Shown: one piece after another, positions 8,668-16,875 of the stretch
Numbering within the stretch: the stretch's first letter is position 1
How the letters are laid out: each line of letters starts with the position of its first letter
Assembly: GCA_964598225.1 (NCBI GenBank)
Contig: CAZRBG010000008.1
Span: 68,319 to 132,318, forward strand
Direction: 5' to 3'
DNA from: SG8-4 sp964598225
GTDB lineage: Bacteria; Planctomycetota; Phycisphaerae; Sedimentisphaerales; Anaerobacaceae
Length of the DNA: 64,000 nt
The notes under the pieces: model-generated
The model's database searches: none
What the model saw: only the letters and a program-made list of their open reading frames with translations
Told to the model about the DNA's origin: nothing
Position numbers and translations under genes: made by a program

Positions 8668-10320
8668 ATGGCTATTGAGAATCCTTGCCGCAGGTTGGTT
8701 GGCTGCTGGATCGACCTGGCCAATAATAGAGACAGTACATTCTACGACCGGCTGGATGAAATCTATGGCGGAAACCAGGATTTGATAGAAGAAGCGTTGT
8801 CAATGTGTCTGCGCACCCTCCAGGCGTTCGCCGATAGATATGGGCCGGACCGAAGCGTCCACGTTATTCGCTCTGTCGGCCGGGTAAATCTCGTGGGCAC
8901 CCACATCGATCATCGCGGCGGCTCGGTCAATCCTATTGCCGTCAAGCACATGTGGCTCGTTGTGGAGCCTCGCGAGGACGACCTGGTCCTGGTGAAGAAC
9001 GTCGAGTCGGACTTATTTGCCGATGAGCAATTTCGTATAGGCGATTGTCTGCCGGCAGGGCGGAGAATAGAAAATTGGGACGCCTGGTGTCATGATGAAT
9101 TCGAGAAGAGACGCGACGACCCGTCTATAACCTGGTCCAACTATATCCGTGCTGCGGTTCTTCACCTGCAGCATCTCCACACAGACGGAAACGGCAGCTT
9201 TTCTCCGGTGATTGCAGGTATGAACATGATGGTATACGGCAACGTCCCGCTGGCGGCGGGTCTCAGCTCGTCCTCTGCTGTTGTCATGCTCGCGGCTGAA
9301 GCGGCGGTTCGCATTAATGGCCTCGAAATAAGCCCAGCCGGTCTGGCTCAGCACTGCGGTCATGCCGAATGGTACGTTGGAACCCGCGGCGGATACAGCG
9401 ATCATGCCGCCATCGTGTTGGGCAAACCGAATTCGCTTCTCCATATTACTGCGTTTCCGATGGAAATGGAATCGGCCTCACTTCCTCCCGGTTACAGCTT
9501 CGTTTTAGCTAACAGTCTGATAGAGGCAAAAAAACAGGCTTCTGCACGTGATGCTTTCAATAGCCGTGTCGCCGCGTATATATTCGGCCTTGTGATGCTC
9601 CGCGTGAACTATCCGTCTTATGCCGAAAAGCTCGAACACCTGCGCGACGTCAATCCTCAGAGGCTCGGCGTGGATCAGGCCCGGATCTATCGAATGGTCA
9701 AATCACTGCCCGTTTCGGCTACGCGGGCCGATGTGTTGAAACTCCCGGCCGAATACGAGAAGGTCGTTCGCCATGCGTTCAGGAGCCACCAAGAACCCGC
9801 CGAAGGATACCCCATCAGGCAGGTTTGCCTCTATGGGATAACCGAATGTATCCGTGCCGACATGGTTCCCAAGTGCCTGCGAGACGGGGATATGGACACT
9901 TTTGGGATGCTTATGAGCATCTCACACGATGGCGACCGCGTTACAGAACTCGTTGACGGTGAGCGAGTGCCTGTCGACAACAGCTATCCCGATCAGCGAA
10001 TCGACTCATTCATAGCCGATCTGGAATCGGGCGATCCGCAGCGCGTGGAGCGGGCCGGCCTGTGGCGGCAGGGGGGCGGCTACAACGTCAGCCTGCCGGA
10101 ATTAGATATGCTTGTCGATATCGCATTAGCGACCGACGGCGTTATCGGCGCCGGTCTGGTCGGCGCCGGGATGGGCGGTTGTATTATCGCAGTAGTTAAG
10201 CAGGAAGGTGCCTCGCAGGTTATCGAGAATATGGCCGGGCAATACTATCGCCCGCGAAACCTGCCGGTGAAAGCGGAAGTAATCATGCCGGTAGGGGGAT
10301 TGTGTACGCTCGAGGCATGA
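8668..10320 (+). CDS. Galactokinase-like GHMP sugar kinase, divergent
   Basis: 550 aa. GHMP-superfamily kinase of the galactokinase branch: signature GRVNLVGTHIDHRGGSVNP (about residues 71-89), ATP loop VPLAAGLSSSSAVV (about 194-207) and C-terminal GAGMGGCIIAVVK near residue 510. The galactokinase signature is normally GRVNLIGEHTDYNGG; here the substrate-contacting Glu is Thr and the Tyr is His, and the IMDQ-type base segment reads YSDHAA. It is also about 150 residues longer than galactokinase. Phosphorylation of C1 of a galactose-like or N-acetylated sugar is likely, but the substrate is not known. GAGG lies 11 bases before the ATG. It ends 5 bases from the convergent aminotransferase. Confidence 0.8.
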   Translation: MAIENPCRRLVGCWIDLANNRDSTFYDRLDEIYGGNQDLIEEALSMCLRTLQAFADRYGPDRSVHVIRSVGRVNLVGTHIDHRGGSVNPIAVKHMWLVVEPREDDLVLVKNVESDLFADEQFRIGDCLPAGRRIENWDAWCHDEFEKRRDDPSITWSNYIRAAVLHLQHLHTDGNGSFSPVIAGMNMMVYGNVPLAAGLSSSSAVVMLAAEAAVRINGLEISPAGLAQHCGHAEWYVGTRGGYSDHAAIVLGKPNSLLHITAFPMEMESASLPPGYSFVLANSLIEAKKQASARDAFNSRVAAYIFGLVMLRVNYPSYAEKLEHLRDVNPQRLGVDQARIYRMVKSLPVSATRADVLKLPAEYEKVVRHAFRSHQEPAEGYPIRQVCLYGITECIRADMVPKCLRDGDMDTFGMLMSISHDGDRVTELVDGERVPVDNSYPDQRIDSFIADLESGDPQRVERAGLWRQGGGYNVSLPELDMLVDIALATDGVIGAGLVGAGMGGCIIAVVKQEGASQVIENMAGQYYRPRNLPVKAEVIMPVGGLCTLEA

Positions 10321-10325
10321 ACAGC

Positions 10326-11690
10326 TTAAACAGTTTCTTCAATCGCTTCGCGGATTACCCCACAGCCTTCTGTGACCGCTTCTTCGCTGATACAAAGTGG
10401 CGGCGCTATCTTGACGCAGCCGCCGCCCAAACCCACCGGTGCGAACATCAATAGACCTTTGTGAAAACACCGATTTACTATATTCCAGGCTAACTCGTAA
10501 TCCGGGTCTTTGGTTCCCTTTTTGATCGTCAGAAGTCCCCCTACAAGGCCCTCTGCCGGCGCAAAGCCGACCACATCGGAGAACTCATCTTTTATTTGCT
10601 GCAGATGCTTCCGGAGGACCTTCCCGACTTTTGCCGCGTTTTCAACCAGGCCCTCCTGCTCGATGACCTCGATGCTGGCCAAGGCGGCGGCACAACAAAT
10701 CGGGTTGCCGGAATGCGTGCTGGTCATGGCGTTCGGCCCGTACAGGTCCAACACCTGCTCTTTGCCGATGACGCCGCTAAGTGGCAATGAGCTGGTTACT
10801 CCCTTGCCGATACAGAAAAGATCCGGTACGACTTCATACAATTCGAAACCCCACATCCTGCCGCACCTGCCGAAACCCGCCTGAACTTCGTCGAAACAGA
10901 GCAAGGCGCCGTTGTCGTCGCACCATTGACACAGGTCTTTGGCGTATTGCTTCGGCATGAAATTCGGCCCGGCCCCCTGGTACGTCTCGCTTATCACCCC
11001 GGCCACATTCGCCGGTTTGATGTCGAGTTGAGCGAGGGTGTTTTCGAACAGGTCGAAGCTCGTATCCTCACAGCGAAATCCATCCGGGAAGGGCACTTGT
11101 ACGATTTCGGGATCGAGATTCTTTATCCACGCGTGGCCGTTTCCCAGCCGGCCCATTTGCTGGGCGCCCATTGTTCTGCCGTGGAAGGAATTCTCGAAAG
11201 ATACTATAACGTTCTTGCTGTCGCCTCCGATTTTATGTCCATGCGTGCGCATAAGCTTCATAGCGCATTCGGTGGCTTCTGACCCGGTGCTCAGGACAAA
11301 CGCCTTGTGCAGCGGTTCCGGAGCCAGCGAGACAAGTTTCTGCACAAGCTTGACGCGCGGCTCATTTGGAAAACAATACGTCGTCAGCAGAGGCTTCGAA
11401 GCCTGGCCGACGACGGCGTCGGCGATCTTCTTGTGCCCGTGGCCGGCGTTTGTGACGAGAACTCCCGAAGAAAAATCAAGCCATATATTACCGTAAGCGT
11501 CGTAAACGTTCACCCCCTCGGCGCGGTCCCAGATCACCGGAGGCTGGCCGCGCATGCTCAGCGATTCGGCGTCGCGGAGTTTCTCGATATCTTCTATTGT
11601 CTGTGCATTAGGGATTGATCCCGAAAGCTTTCGATACTTCGTCACCACGGGTTTGACTTCAGTAGGTGTAAGTGGGAATTCCTTTGCCAT
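10326..11690 (-). CDS. Class III PLP-dependent aminotransferase
   Basis: 454 aa. Fold-type I class III aminotransferase (4-aminobutyrate / acetylornithine group). Features include TGSEATECAMKLMRTHG for phosphate binding, SFENSFHGRTMGAQ, the PLP-ring Asp in LLCFDEVQAGFGRCG, and the Schiff-base Lys in CIGKGVTSSLPLSG. It lies 50 bases downstream of a Gfo/Idh/MocA oxidoreductase on the same strand, probably in one transcript. Such a dehydrogenase plus aminotransferase pair can act in amino-sugar or inositol-derivative metabolism, but this is inference; the class alone does not fix the substrate. Confidence 0.88.
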   Translation of the reverse strand: MAKEFPLTPTEVKPVVTKYRKLSGSIPNAQTIEDIEKLRDAESLSMRGQPPVIWDRAEGVNVYDAYGNIWLDFSSGVLVTNAGHGHKKIADAVVGQASKPLLTTYCFPNEPRVKLVQKLVSLAPEPLHKAFVLSTGSEATECAMKLMRTHGHKIGGDSKNVIVSFENSFHGRTMGAQQMGRLGNGHAWIKNLDPEIVQVPFPDGFRCEDTSFDLFENTLAQLDIKPANVAGVISETYQGAGPNFMPKQYAKDLCQWCDDNGALLCFDEVQAGFGRCGRMWGFELYEVVPDLFCIGKGVTSSLPLSGVIGKEQVLDLYGPNAMTSTHSGNPICCAAALASIEVIEQEGLVENAAKVGKVLRKHLQQIKDEFSDVVGFAPAEGLVGGLLTIKKGTKDPDYELAWNIVNRCFHKGLLMFAPVGLGGGCVKIAPPLCISEEAVTEGCGVIREAIEETV

Positions 11691-11740
11691 ATTCTCCTCG
11701 TGATTCTCGAGGCCACGCCCGTTGGATGTGGCCGTTCACT

Positions 11741-12994
11741 TTAGTACACTCTAAAATGGACACCCGCATTGTCACCGTAGTCGATTTCGACTTCTCTGCC
11801 GCCGTTTAGAATCGAGAGCCGCCCGGCCTCGATCACAAGTTCGTTGTACGAACTGTTTGCGGGTGTCGCCATAATGCCTTCTTCGTCGAACCGCTTTATA
11901 AGCTTCTGCCTTTCCGCCGGCTCCTCGCGTGGCACGTCGATACATTTGCAGATATTGTTTACTATCAATTCGATCGAGCGATAGCCGTATCCTACCGGTG
12001 TCAGACCTTCGCCGCCGAGATTTACATACTTGAAATAATCCGGGCTGGGCTCGGAGTAGTATGTATCGCCCGGTTCGTTGCCTTTTGCGATGTAGCAATG
12101 TTGAATGCCGCGGTTCTGGTCGTCGTGTACGAGCATGCCGCTCTTGTCCTCGCCCCGGCAGTAGATGCGGATCCCCTGAAAATTCCCTCCGGGACCTTCG
12201 TCGGGATAGCCCATAACGTTCGTCGCGTTCAGACAGCCGCCGTTTTCCCAGATCACGCGGGCGTCGGTCCAGAGGTAACCGATATTGCCGTTGGGGTATG
12301 TGTCTTCTATGCCGTAAACGGAAACCGCTTTCGGGAGCAGTCCGGTGATAAAATGCAACTGATCGACGTAATGGCAGCCGACGTACGTGAACATATCGGA
12401 GTTTTCTGTCGTGAACCAGTTTTGAAAATTGGAATGCCGGTAGTAGTACGGCTCGTTCATCTCGGCATGGCCGATTTTGAACTCGCCGAACTTACCCTCG
12501 GCATAAAGCTGCCGGGCCATCAGCGCCCGGTCATCCAGGCGCTTGTGATACTCGACGCCCACTACCAGCCCCTTCTCGCAGGCTTCTTTTTCAATCTCAA
12601 CGGCTTGCCAATACTTCAATACCAGAGGCTTGACGCAGCATACGTGCTGATCGTACGCCAGGGCGGTCCGTATCACCTCATAATGCACCGGGTCCGGCAC
12701 GGCTACGACAACGATGCTGTCTTTCGGCATCTTTTCTATGACTTGCCTGTACAGATCGGGGAATTTCTGCTCCGGGCTTGTCTCCAAAGAAGGATACGCC
12801 GTGAAAGTGTGACCAGCGAAAGCCTTACGCAGCGTCTCATCCTCGGCCAGTACCTTTAGCGGGGCGCTGTTCAAGGCGCAGATATTGATCTCCCCGACTA
12901 TGCCGAGTCGCTGGAGCTGGTATATCGATGGCAGAATCTGCACCTGCGTTATCATCCCCCCGCCGACTATGCATATTTGAGGCTTATCGCTCAT
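11741..12994 (-). CDS. Gfo/Idh/MocA family oxidoreductase
   Basis: 417 aa. The NAD(P)-binding Rossmann motif is CIVGGGM near the N-terminus. VVAVPDPVHYEVIRTAL and CVKPLVLK (equivalent of the family's EKP motif, Lys kept) follow, then GVEYHKRLDDRALM and the C-terminal alpha/beta domain. The start ATG at 12994 directly precedes the Rossmann strand; 25 upstream codons of open frame are not needed. Members oxidise sugars, inositols or UDP-sugars and are numerous in planctomycetes. It is the first gene of a two-gene leftward unit with the class III aminotransferase. Confidence 0.88.
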   Translation of the reverse strand: MSDKPQICIVGGGMITQVQILPSIYQLQRLGIVGEINICALNSAPLKVLAEDETLRKAFAGHTFTAYPSLETSPEQKFPDLYRQVIEKMPKDSIVVVAVPDPVHYEVIRTALAYDQHVCCVKPLVLKYWQAVEIEKEACEKGLVVGVEYHKRLDDRALMARQLYAEGKFGEFKIGHAEMNEPYYYRHSNFQNWFTTENSDMFTYVGCHYVDQLHFITGLLPKAVSVYGIEDTYPNGNIGYLWTDARVIWENGGCLNATNVMGYPDEGPGGNFQGIRIYCRGEDKSGMLVHDDQNRGIQHCYIAKGNEPGDTYYSEPSPDYFKYVNLGGEGLTPVGYGYRSIELIVNNICKCIDVPREEPAERQKLIKRFDEEGIMATPANSSYNELVIEAGRLSILNGGREVEIDYGDNAGVHFRVY

Positions 12995-13165
12995 CGAGTT
13001 CGCTCTAAGATCAGAAGTAAGCAATGTTAATGCAGTTACCTTGAGGTCAATAAGTAGCACTGCTCCCATCTGTTGTCAAAACAAAATTTCCATTTGAACG
13101 TTGCGGTCCGATGTTGTAGAAATGTAGCAGAATGTCAATCCGGCTAGGTAGAATGGAGATAAGTT
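12995..13165. promoter_or_regulatory. Divergent intergenic region
   Basis: About 170 bases between the leftward oxidoreductase and the rightward lipoprotein gene. Both promoters are expected here from orientation. GGAG lies about 8 bases before the ATG at 13166. I see no strong promoter consensus. Confidence 0.4.
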
Positions 13166-14581
13166 ATGTTTGTTTCCAGGAGAATGTGTTTATTTCTGTT
13201 ATGTATCGGCTTGTTGGGCGGCTGCTACGAAGATACCGTGGAGCTTACGTTGAATTCCGACGGCAGCGGAACGTTAAAACAAAGGCTGGTCCTCTCCGAA
13301 AGGTTTGTTGTGGCAACTGAGGAAAACAACCAGGCCCAAAACGTCCCTGTTGCTAATAAGGAAGAAATAGTGGAAAAGATTGGCTCGGCGCTTGATATAA
13401 CATCCGCAAAACAAACCAATCTTCCCAACGGCGCGAGATTAATCGAGTTTGAAGGAACATTCAGCGAGCCGGAGCAGTTTTTCCTCTCGGATTACTGCCG
13501 GGAACAGATCAAACTCAGGATCGTGCCGGCCGGGGAGGATCAGGCGGCAATTTATTGTGATATGAAGCAATCCGGCGACGGCGGACCGAACCTAGAACAA
13601 TTGTACGGCCTGGCAAAGGGATTATATATCAACAGGACAATCAGTTTGCCGGCGGAGATTGCGAAAACCAATGGATATTTGAAGAAAGCTGAAAATACCG
13701 TTAGTTGGGCTATAGACCTCCGTAATAAGGACGGCCTTGCCGAGACTAAAGAATTCGTGGAAGGCCCCCACGAAGGGGCCGGATCTGTTGTTTTCGACGC
13801 TTCGGAACTGGGATTTACTCTGCCGCTCAAGGTTGCTGCTGTAACGGAAGAAGGCAGCGTCGAAAAGGATAAAACGTCGAAAGAATCACCGGCGTCGGGG
13901 GGATTTGCAGCTAAGGTTGCCTGGGTTTCGGTAAAGAAAAAGATGCCGACCGAAGGTCCCCGCGGCGCAGCTCAGATGTCGGACTTGGAGATCGGTGTTG
14001 AGCTTACCTGGAATGAGGGACATAGCCCCGTCAGGTGTGAGAAACCCGTGCTTCTGAATTTATTGGACGACTTGAACAACAATCTGGTTTCGGATAAAGG
14101 CCCCCGTGTGCACCAAGGCCGGATTTTCACTCGTGAGAAGAATGATAGAAAGAAAGAACTAACATTAAGAGCAGAAACCCCGGCGAAAGATGCTAAGAAG
14201 CTGAAACAACTGGAGGGTTACATAGAGGTCGTTACAGATGTTGCTAAGGAGACAGTTGTTCTGGAAGACGTTCAAGAATTGAGTGGAAGAGATTTCACGG
14301 GAAATCCCGTTCTTGATAAATTAAACTTTAAAATCAAATCCATTAAGGGGAGAACTCTCAAAGTTGAGATTGACGGAGGACATCAAACTATCACGTCAGT
14401 AGCTGTGATAAAAAAAGATAGCAGTAGGGTTGAGAAAAGCGGAGGTATGGGGTGGGGTAACGAATATTCCTATGATTTTCGCGAAGATATATCCGAAGCG
14501 GCAAAGTTAGAGCTTCAGGTTGTCGTGGAGGAGAGTGTGGTAAAAGTTCCCTTTTCCCTTGAAGAAGTAGTGTTGCCGTGA
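13166..14581 (+). CDS. Large lipoprotein of unknown function
   Basis: 471 aa. The N-terminus carries a lipoprotein signal with lipobox LLGGC (Cys at residue 19). The mature part begins with a beta-strand motif LTLNSDGSGTLKQRLVLSERF, is mostly beta-rich and polar, and has a Lys/Asp/Glu-rich linker near residues 230-245. I recognise no enzyme motif. The ATG at 13166 has GGAG upstream. It is followed, 67 bases later, by a secreted alpha/beta hydrolase on the same strand, so they may be co-expressed. A structural or binding role at the outer membrane or periplasm is a guess only. Confidence 0.75.
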   Translation: MFVSRRMCLFLLCIGLLGGCYEDTVELTLNSDGSGTLKQRLVLSERFVVATEENNQAQNVPVANKEEIVEKIGSALDITSAKQTNLPNGARLIEFEGTFSEPEQFFLSDYCREQIKLRIVPAGEDQAAIYCDMKQSGDGGPNLEQLYGLAKGLYINRTISLPAEIAKTNGYLKKAENTVSWAIDLRNKDGLAETKEFVEGPHEGAGSVVFDASELGFTLPLKVAAVTEEGSVEKDKTSKESPASGGFAAKVAWVSVKKKMPTEGPRGAAQMSDLEIGVELTWNEGHSPVRCEKPVLLNLLDDLNNNLVSDKGPRVHQGRIFTREKNDRKKELTLRAETPAKDAKKLKQLEGYIEVVTDVAKETVVLEDVQELSGRDFTGNPVLDKLNFKIKSIKGRTLKVEIDGGHQTITSVAVIKKDSSRVEKSGGMGWGNEYSYDFREDISEAAKLELQVVVEESVVKVPFSLEEVVLP

Positions 14582-14648
14582 GAAGTGAGGCAGATTGTGA
14601 AGAAGATGGACGGTCTCATTGGAAAGAACTGAATACGGGAGGTTGTAA

Positions 14649-15872
14649 ATGGATGCTCTTTTAGCCGGTGGCCGCAAGACAGCTATTCCTGGTATGACAA
14701 AAATACTACTCATGCTTTGCGTGACGGTGGTGCTGGGGGCTGACGAAGAGAAAAGTCCTCAGCTTTGCCAGGGGCATTATCACAGCGAAGAGGCGGCCAA
14801 AGAACAACTGGCCCGATTCAGGCAGAGTTATTCGACCCTGGCCGAGTGGAAGAAAAGAGCCGGGCATATTCGGCAGTGCATCCTTCGCGGCGCCGAGCTT
14901 TCGCCTCTGCCGGAAAAGTGTGAGTTGAATCCTATTGTTCACAGCAAGCGCGAGTATGACGGATACACTGTGCAAAACCTTGCCTTTGAGTCTTTGCCCG
15001 GCGTTTTCGTCACCGGCAACCTGTATCGCTCCAGCAGCGGTAAAGGGCCTTTCGCCGGAATACTCTGCCCGCACGGGCATTGGGGCAAACCCGAGAATTA
15101 CGGGCGCTTCAGGCCGAACATGCAGAAACGATGCGCGACTCTGGCCCGAATGGGGGCTGTTGTTTTCGCTTACGATATGGTCGGTTACGGCGACTGGAAG
15201 AATGCCGGCTGGGACCACAAACGTCCCAAGGTTCTCAAATTGCAGCTATGGAACAGCATACGAGCAGTCGATTATCTGACTTCTCGCGAGGACGTCGACG
15301 CCGAGCGCATCGCCGTAACAGGTGCATCGGGAGGAGGCACGCAGACTTTTCTTCTGACCGCTGTCGACGATCGAGTCGCGGTTTCCGTTCCCACGGTTAT
15401 GGTTTCGGCCCATTTCTTCGGCGGCTGCGACTGCGAAAGCGGCATGCCCATCCACAAGAGCGACGACCACGAGACGAATAACACCGATATCGCAGCACTG
15501 GCGGCGCCGCGGCCTCAATTACTTATCTCCGACGGCAAAGATTGGACCAAGAACGTACCCGAGGTCGAGTATCCTTATATCAGAGACATCTACCGTCTCT
15601 ACGATGCTCAGGACAAGGTTGAATACGCGCATTTTCCCGATGAAGGGCACGATTACGGGCTCTCGAAGCGCCTCGCAGCTTATAAATTTCTCGCCAAGCA
15701 CCTTGGACTCGCGATCGACAGGGTAAGCAAGGCGGACGGCTCAATCGACGAGAGCTTCGTGGTTATCAACAAGAACGAAGACTTGTATGTCTTCGATGGT
15801 GAGCACCCGAGACCGGCGCATGCTATCAGCGGTAACGTAGATATAAAGGATCTTCCCTGGCGACAGCGTTGA
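14649..15872 (+). CDS. Secreted alpha/beta-hydrolase (acetyl-xylan-esterase-like)
   Basis: 407 aa. A GGGAGG ribosome binding site 6 bases before the ATG at 14649 supports this start, which gives a 15-residue extension before a hydrophobic export segment (TKILLMLCVTVVLGA). The catalytic domain shows FAGILCPHGHWG (oxyanion region), the nucleophile elbow VTGASGGGTQTF (Ser) and the catalytic His in FPDEGHDYG, with a DGKDWTK strand carrying the probable Asp. This arrangement is found in large acetyl-xylan or dienelactone-hydrolase-like esterases that planctomycetes use on acetylated or esterified polysaccharides. The substrate is inferred only. Confidence 0.78.
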   Translation: MDALLAGGRKTAIPGMTKILLMLCVTVVLGADEEKSPQLCQGHYHSEEAAKEQLARFRQSYSTLAEWKKRAGHIRQCILRGAELSPLPEKCELNPIVHSKREYDGYTVQNLAFESLPGVFVTGNLYRSSSGKGPFAGILCPHGHWGKPENYGRFRPNMQKRCATLARMGAVVFAYDMVGYGDWKNAGWDHKRPKVLKLQLWNSIRAVDYLTSREDVDAERIAVTGASGGGTQTFLLTAVDDRVAVSVPTVMVSAHFFGGCDCESGMPIHKSDDHETNNTDIAALAAPRPQLLISDGKDWTKNVPEVEYPYIRDIYRLYDAQDKVEYAHFPDEGHDYGLSKRLAAYKFLAKHLGLAIDRVSKADGSIDESFVVINKNEDLYVFDGEHPRPAHAISGNVDIKDLPWRQR

Positions 15873-15910
15873 CAGCATAGGCGACGAGTAGCCCATTCCG
15901 CTTGCTACAT

Positions 15911-15937
15911 TGTCATTCCCGCGAAGGCGGGAATCCA
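15911..15937. repeat. Palindromic repeat, 'cgcgaaggcg' family (single half)
   Basis: A 27-base hairpin-forming sequence (tcattcccgcgaaggcggga core) just after the esterase gene. The same unit occurs twice in inverted orientation at 39566-39640. It resembles widespread REP-type hairpins found between genes in many bacterial genomes. Confidence 0.75.
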
Positions 15938-15998
15938 GAGTTTCGAGTACAATTGTGGTGCTCTACTTCCGCGGAATGCGTTTCAACCAAACCCACCA

Positions 15999-16040
15999 TC
16001 CCCATCTCGATAACCGACAATCGGGATGAGGCTGCCACCC
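15999..16040. repeat. Partial copy of the cagcccca/tggggctg palindromic element
   Basis: About 42 bases match the left part of the element at 37091-37213 (shared core tcgggatgaggctgccaccc) with a few changes. It ends 25 bases before the scpB stop codon. The outer arms are missing, so this is a partial or decayed copy. Confidence 0.7.
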
Positions 16041-16065
16041 AATCGGCATTGGTCATTGTGCAATC

Positions 16066-16875
16066 TCAGGAGGGTGGTTTCTTGAGCTCTTCGACTTTCG
16101 GCAGGTCTTTGAGAGTGTTGAGCCCGAAGACTTCGAGGAATTTTTTCGTGGTTCCGTACAGCATGGGTCTTCCCAAAACTTCGGCCCGGCCGACGATCTT
16201 GACCAGTCCCTTGTAAGTAAGGGATCGAATCACCTCGCCTGCAGCTACTCCCCGGATGGCTTCGATGTCGGCCCTCATGATGGGTTGTTTGTATGCTATG
16301 ATAGCCAGTGTCTCCATCGCGGCGGCGCTTAATTTGCTGTCGCTGCGTGCCCGCATGAGTTTCTTGAGCCAGTGGTTGTAAGGGCTCAGCGTTAGTATTT
16401 GGAAGCCGCCGGCAATCTGTTCGATTTTGAATGCGCTGTTATTCGCTCGGTATTTCTTATTCAGGTTCTTTATCTGCTGCCGCACCTGTTTGGTATCTGT
16501 TTCCACGATATTCGCGAGCCTCGCCGCCGACAGGGGTTCATCGCTGGCAAAAAGGACAGCTTCAACGACCGACTCGACTGTCGGCTCAATGTCTTGATCC
16601 TGTCGTGACGAGTCCTCCTGATGGTTCGGCGCAGTCTCATCTCCGGGTTCCGCTTGTTCCGCCTCTTCGTCCTGATCTATCGGTTCTGAAGGCTCTTCTA
16701 TTTCTTGCTGCTCTTGTGGTTCTGTAGGCTCGAACTCTTCAGCCCGCTCTTCCGGCTCAGCGCGATCGACCTGTTCGTTTTGCTCGGCCGATTCGGTTTG
16801 TTCCAATCCCTCGGCTAACTCTTTATCAAGCGTGCCGCATTCGATGTCCTGTGTTTCCCGGCGGTCTTCTGTCAT
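16066..16875 (-). CDS. scpB: Segregation and condensation protein B, with acidic N-terminal extension
   Basis: 269 aa. Residues about 95-265 are the ScpB winged-helix pair (VESVVEAVLFASDEPLSAAR, AAAMETLAIIAYKQPIMRAD, RGVAAGEVIRSLTYKGLVKI, RPMLYGTTKKFLEVFGL). ScpB dimerises and binds ScpA-SMC in chromosome condensation. The first 90 residues are an unusual low-complexity stretch rich in Glu, Gln and Pro, predicted disordered. The ATG overlaps the stop of the NIF3 gene (ATGA) with GGAAG at good spacing. scpA is not adjacent, which differs from the common scpA-scpB pair. It is the last gene of the pabB-pabC-NIF3 operon. Confidence 0.93.
   Translation of the reverse strand: MTEDRRETQDIECGTLDKELAEGLEQTESAEQNEQVDRAEPEERAEEFEPTEPQEQQEIEEPSEPIDQDEEAEQAEPGDETAPNHQEDSSRQDQDIEPTVESVVEAVLFASDEPLSAARLANIVETDTKQVRQQIKNLNKKYRANNSAFKIEQIAGGFQILTLSPYNHWLKKLMRARSDSKLSAAAMETLAIIAYKQPIMRADIEAIRGVAAGEVIRSLTYKGLVKIVGRAEVLGRPMLYGTTKKFLEVFGLNTLKDLPKVEELKKPPS

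Noticed and set aside
10321..10325. Terminator between the converging GHMP kinase and aminotransferase genes
   Set aside because: Only 5 bases separate the stops, so any termination signal must be inside the coding sequences; none is evident.
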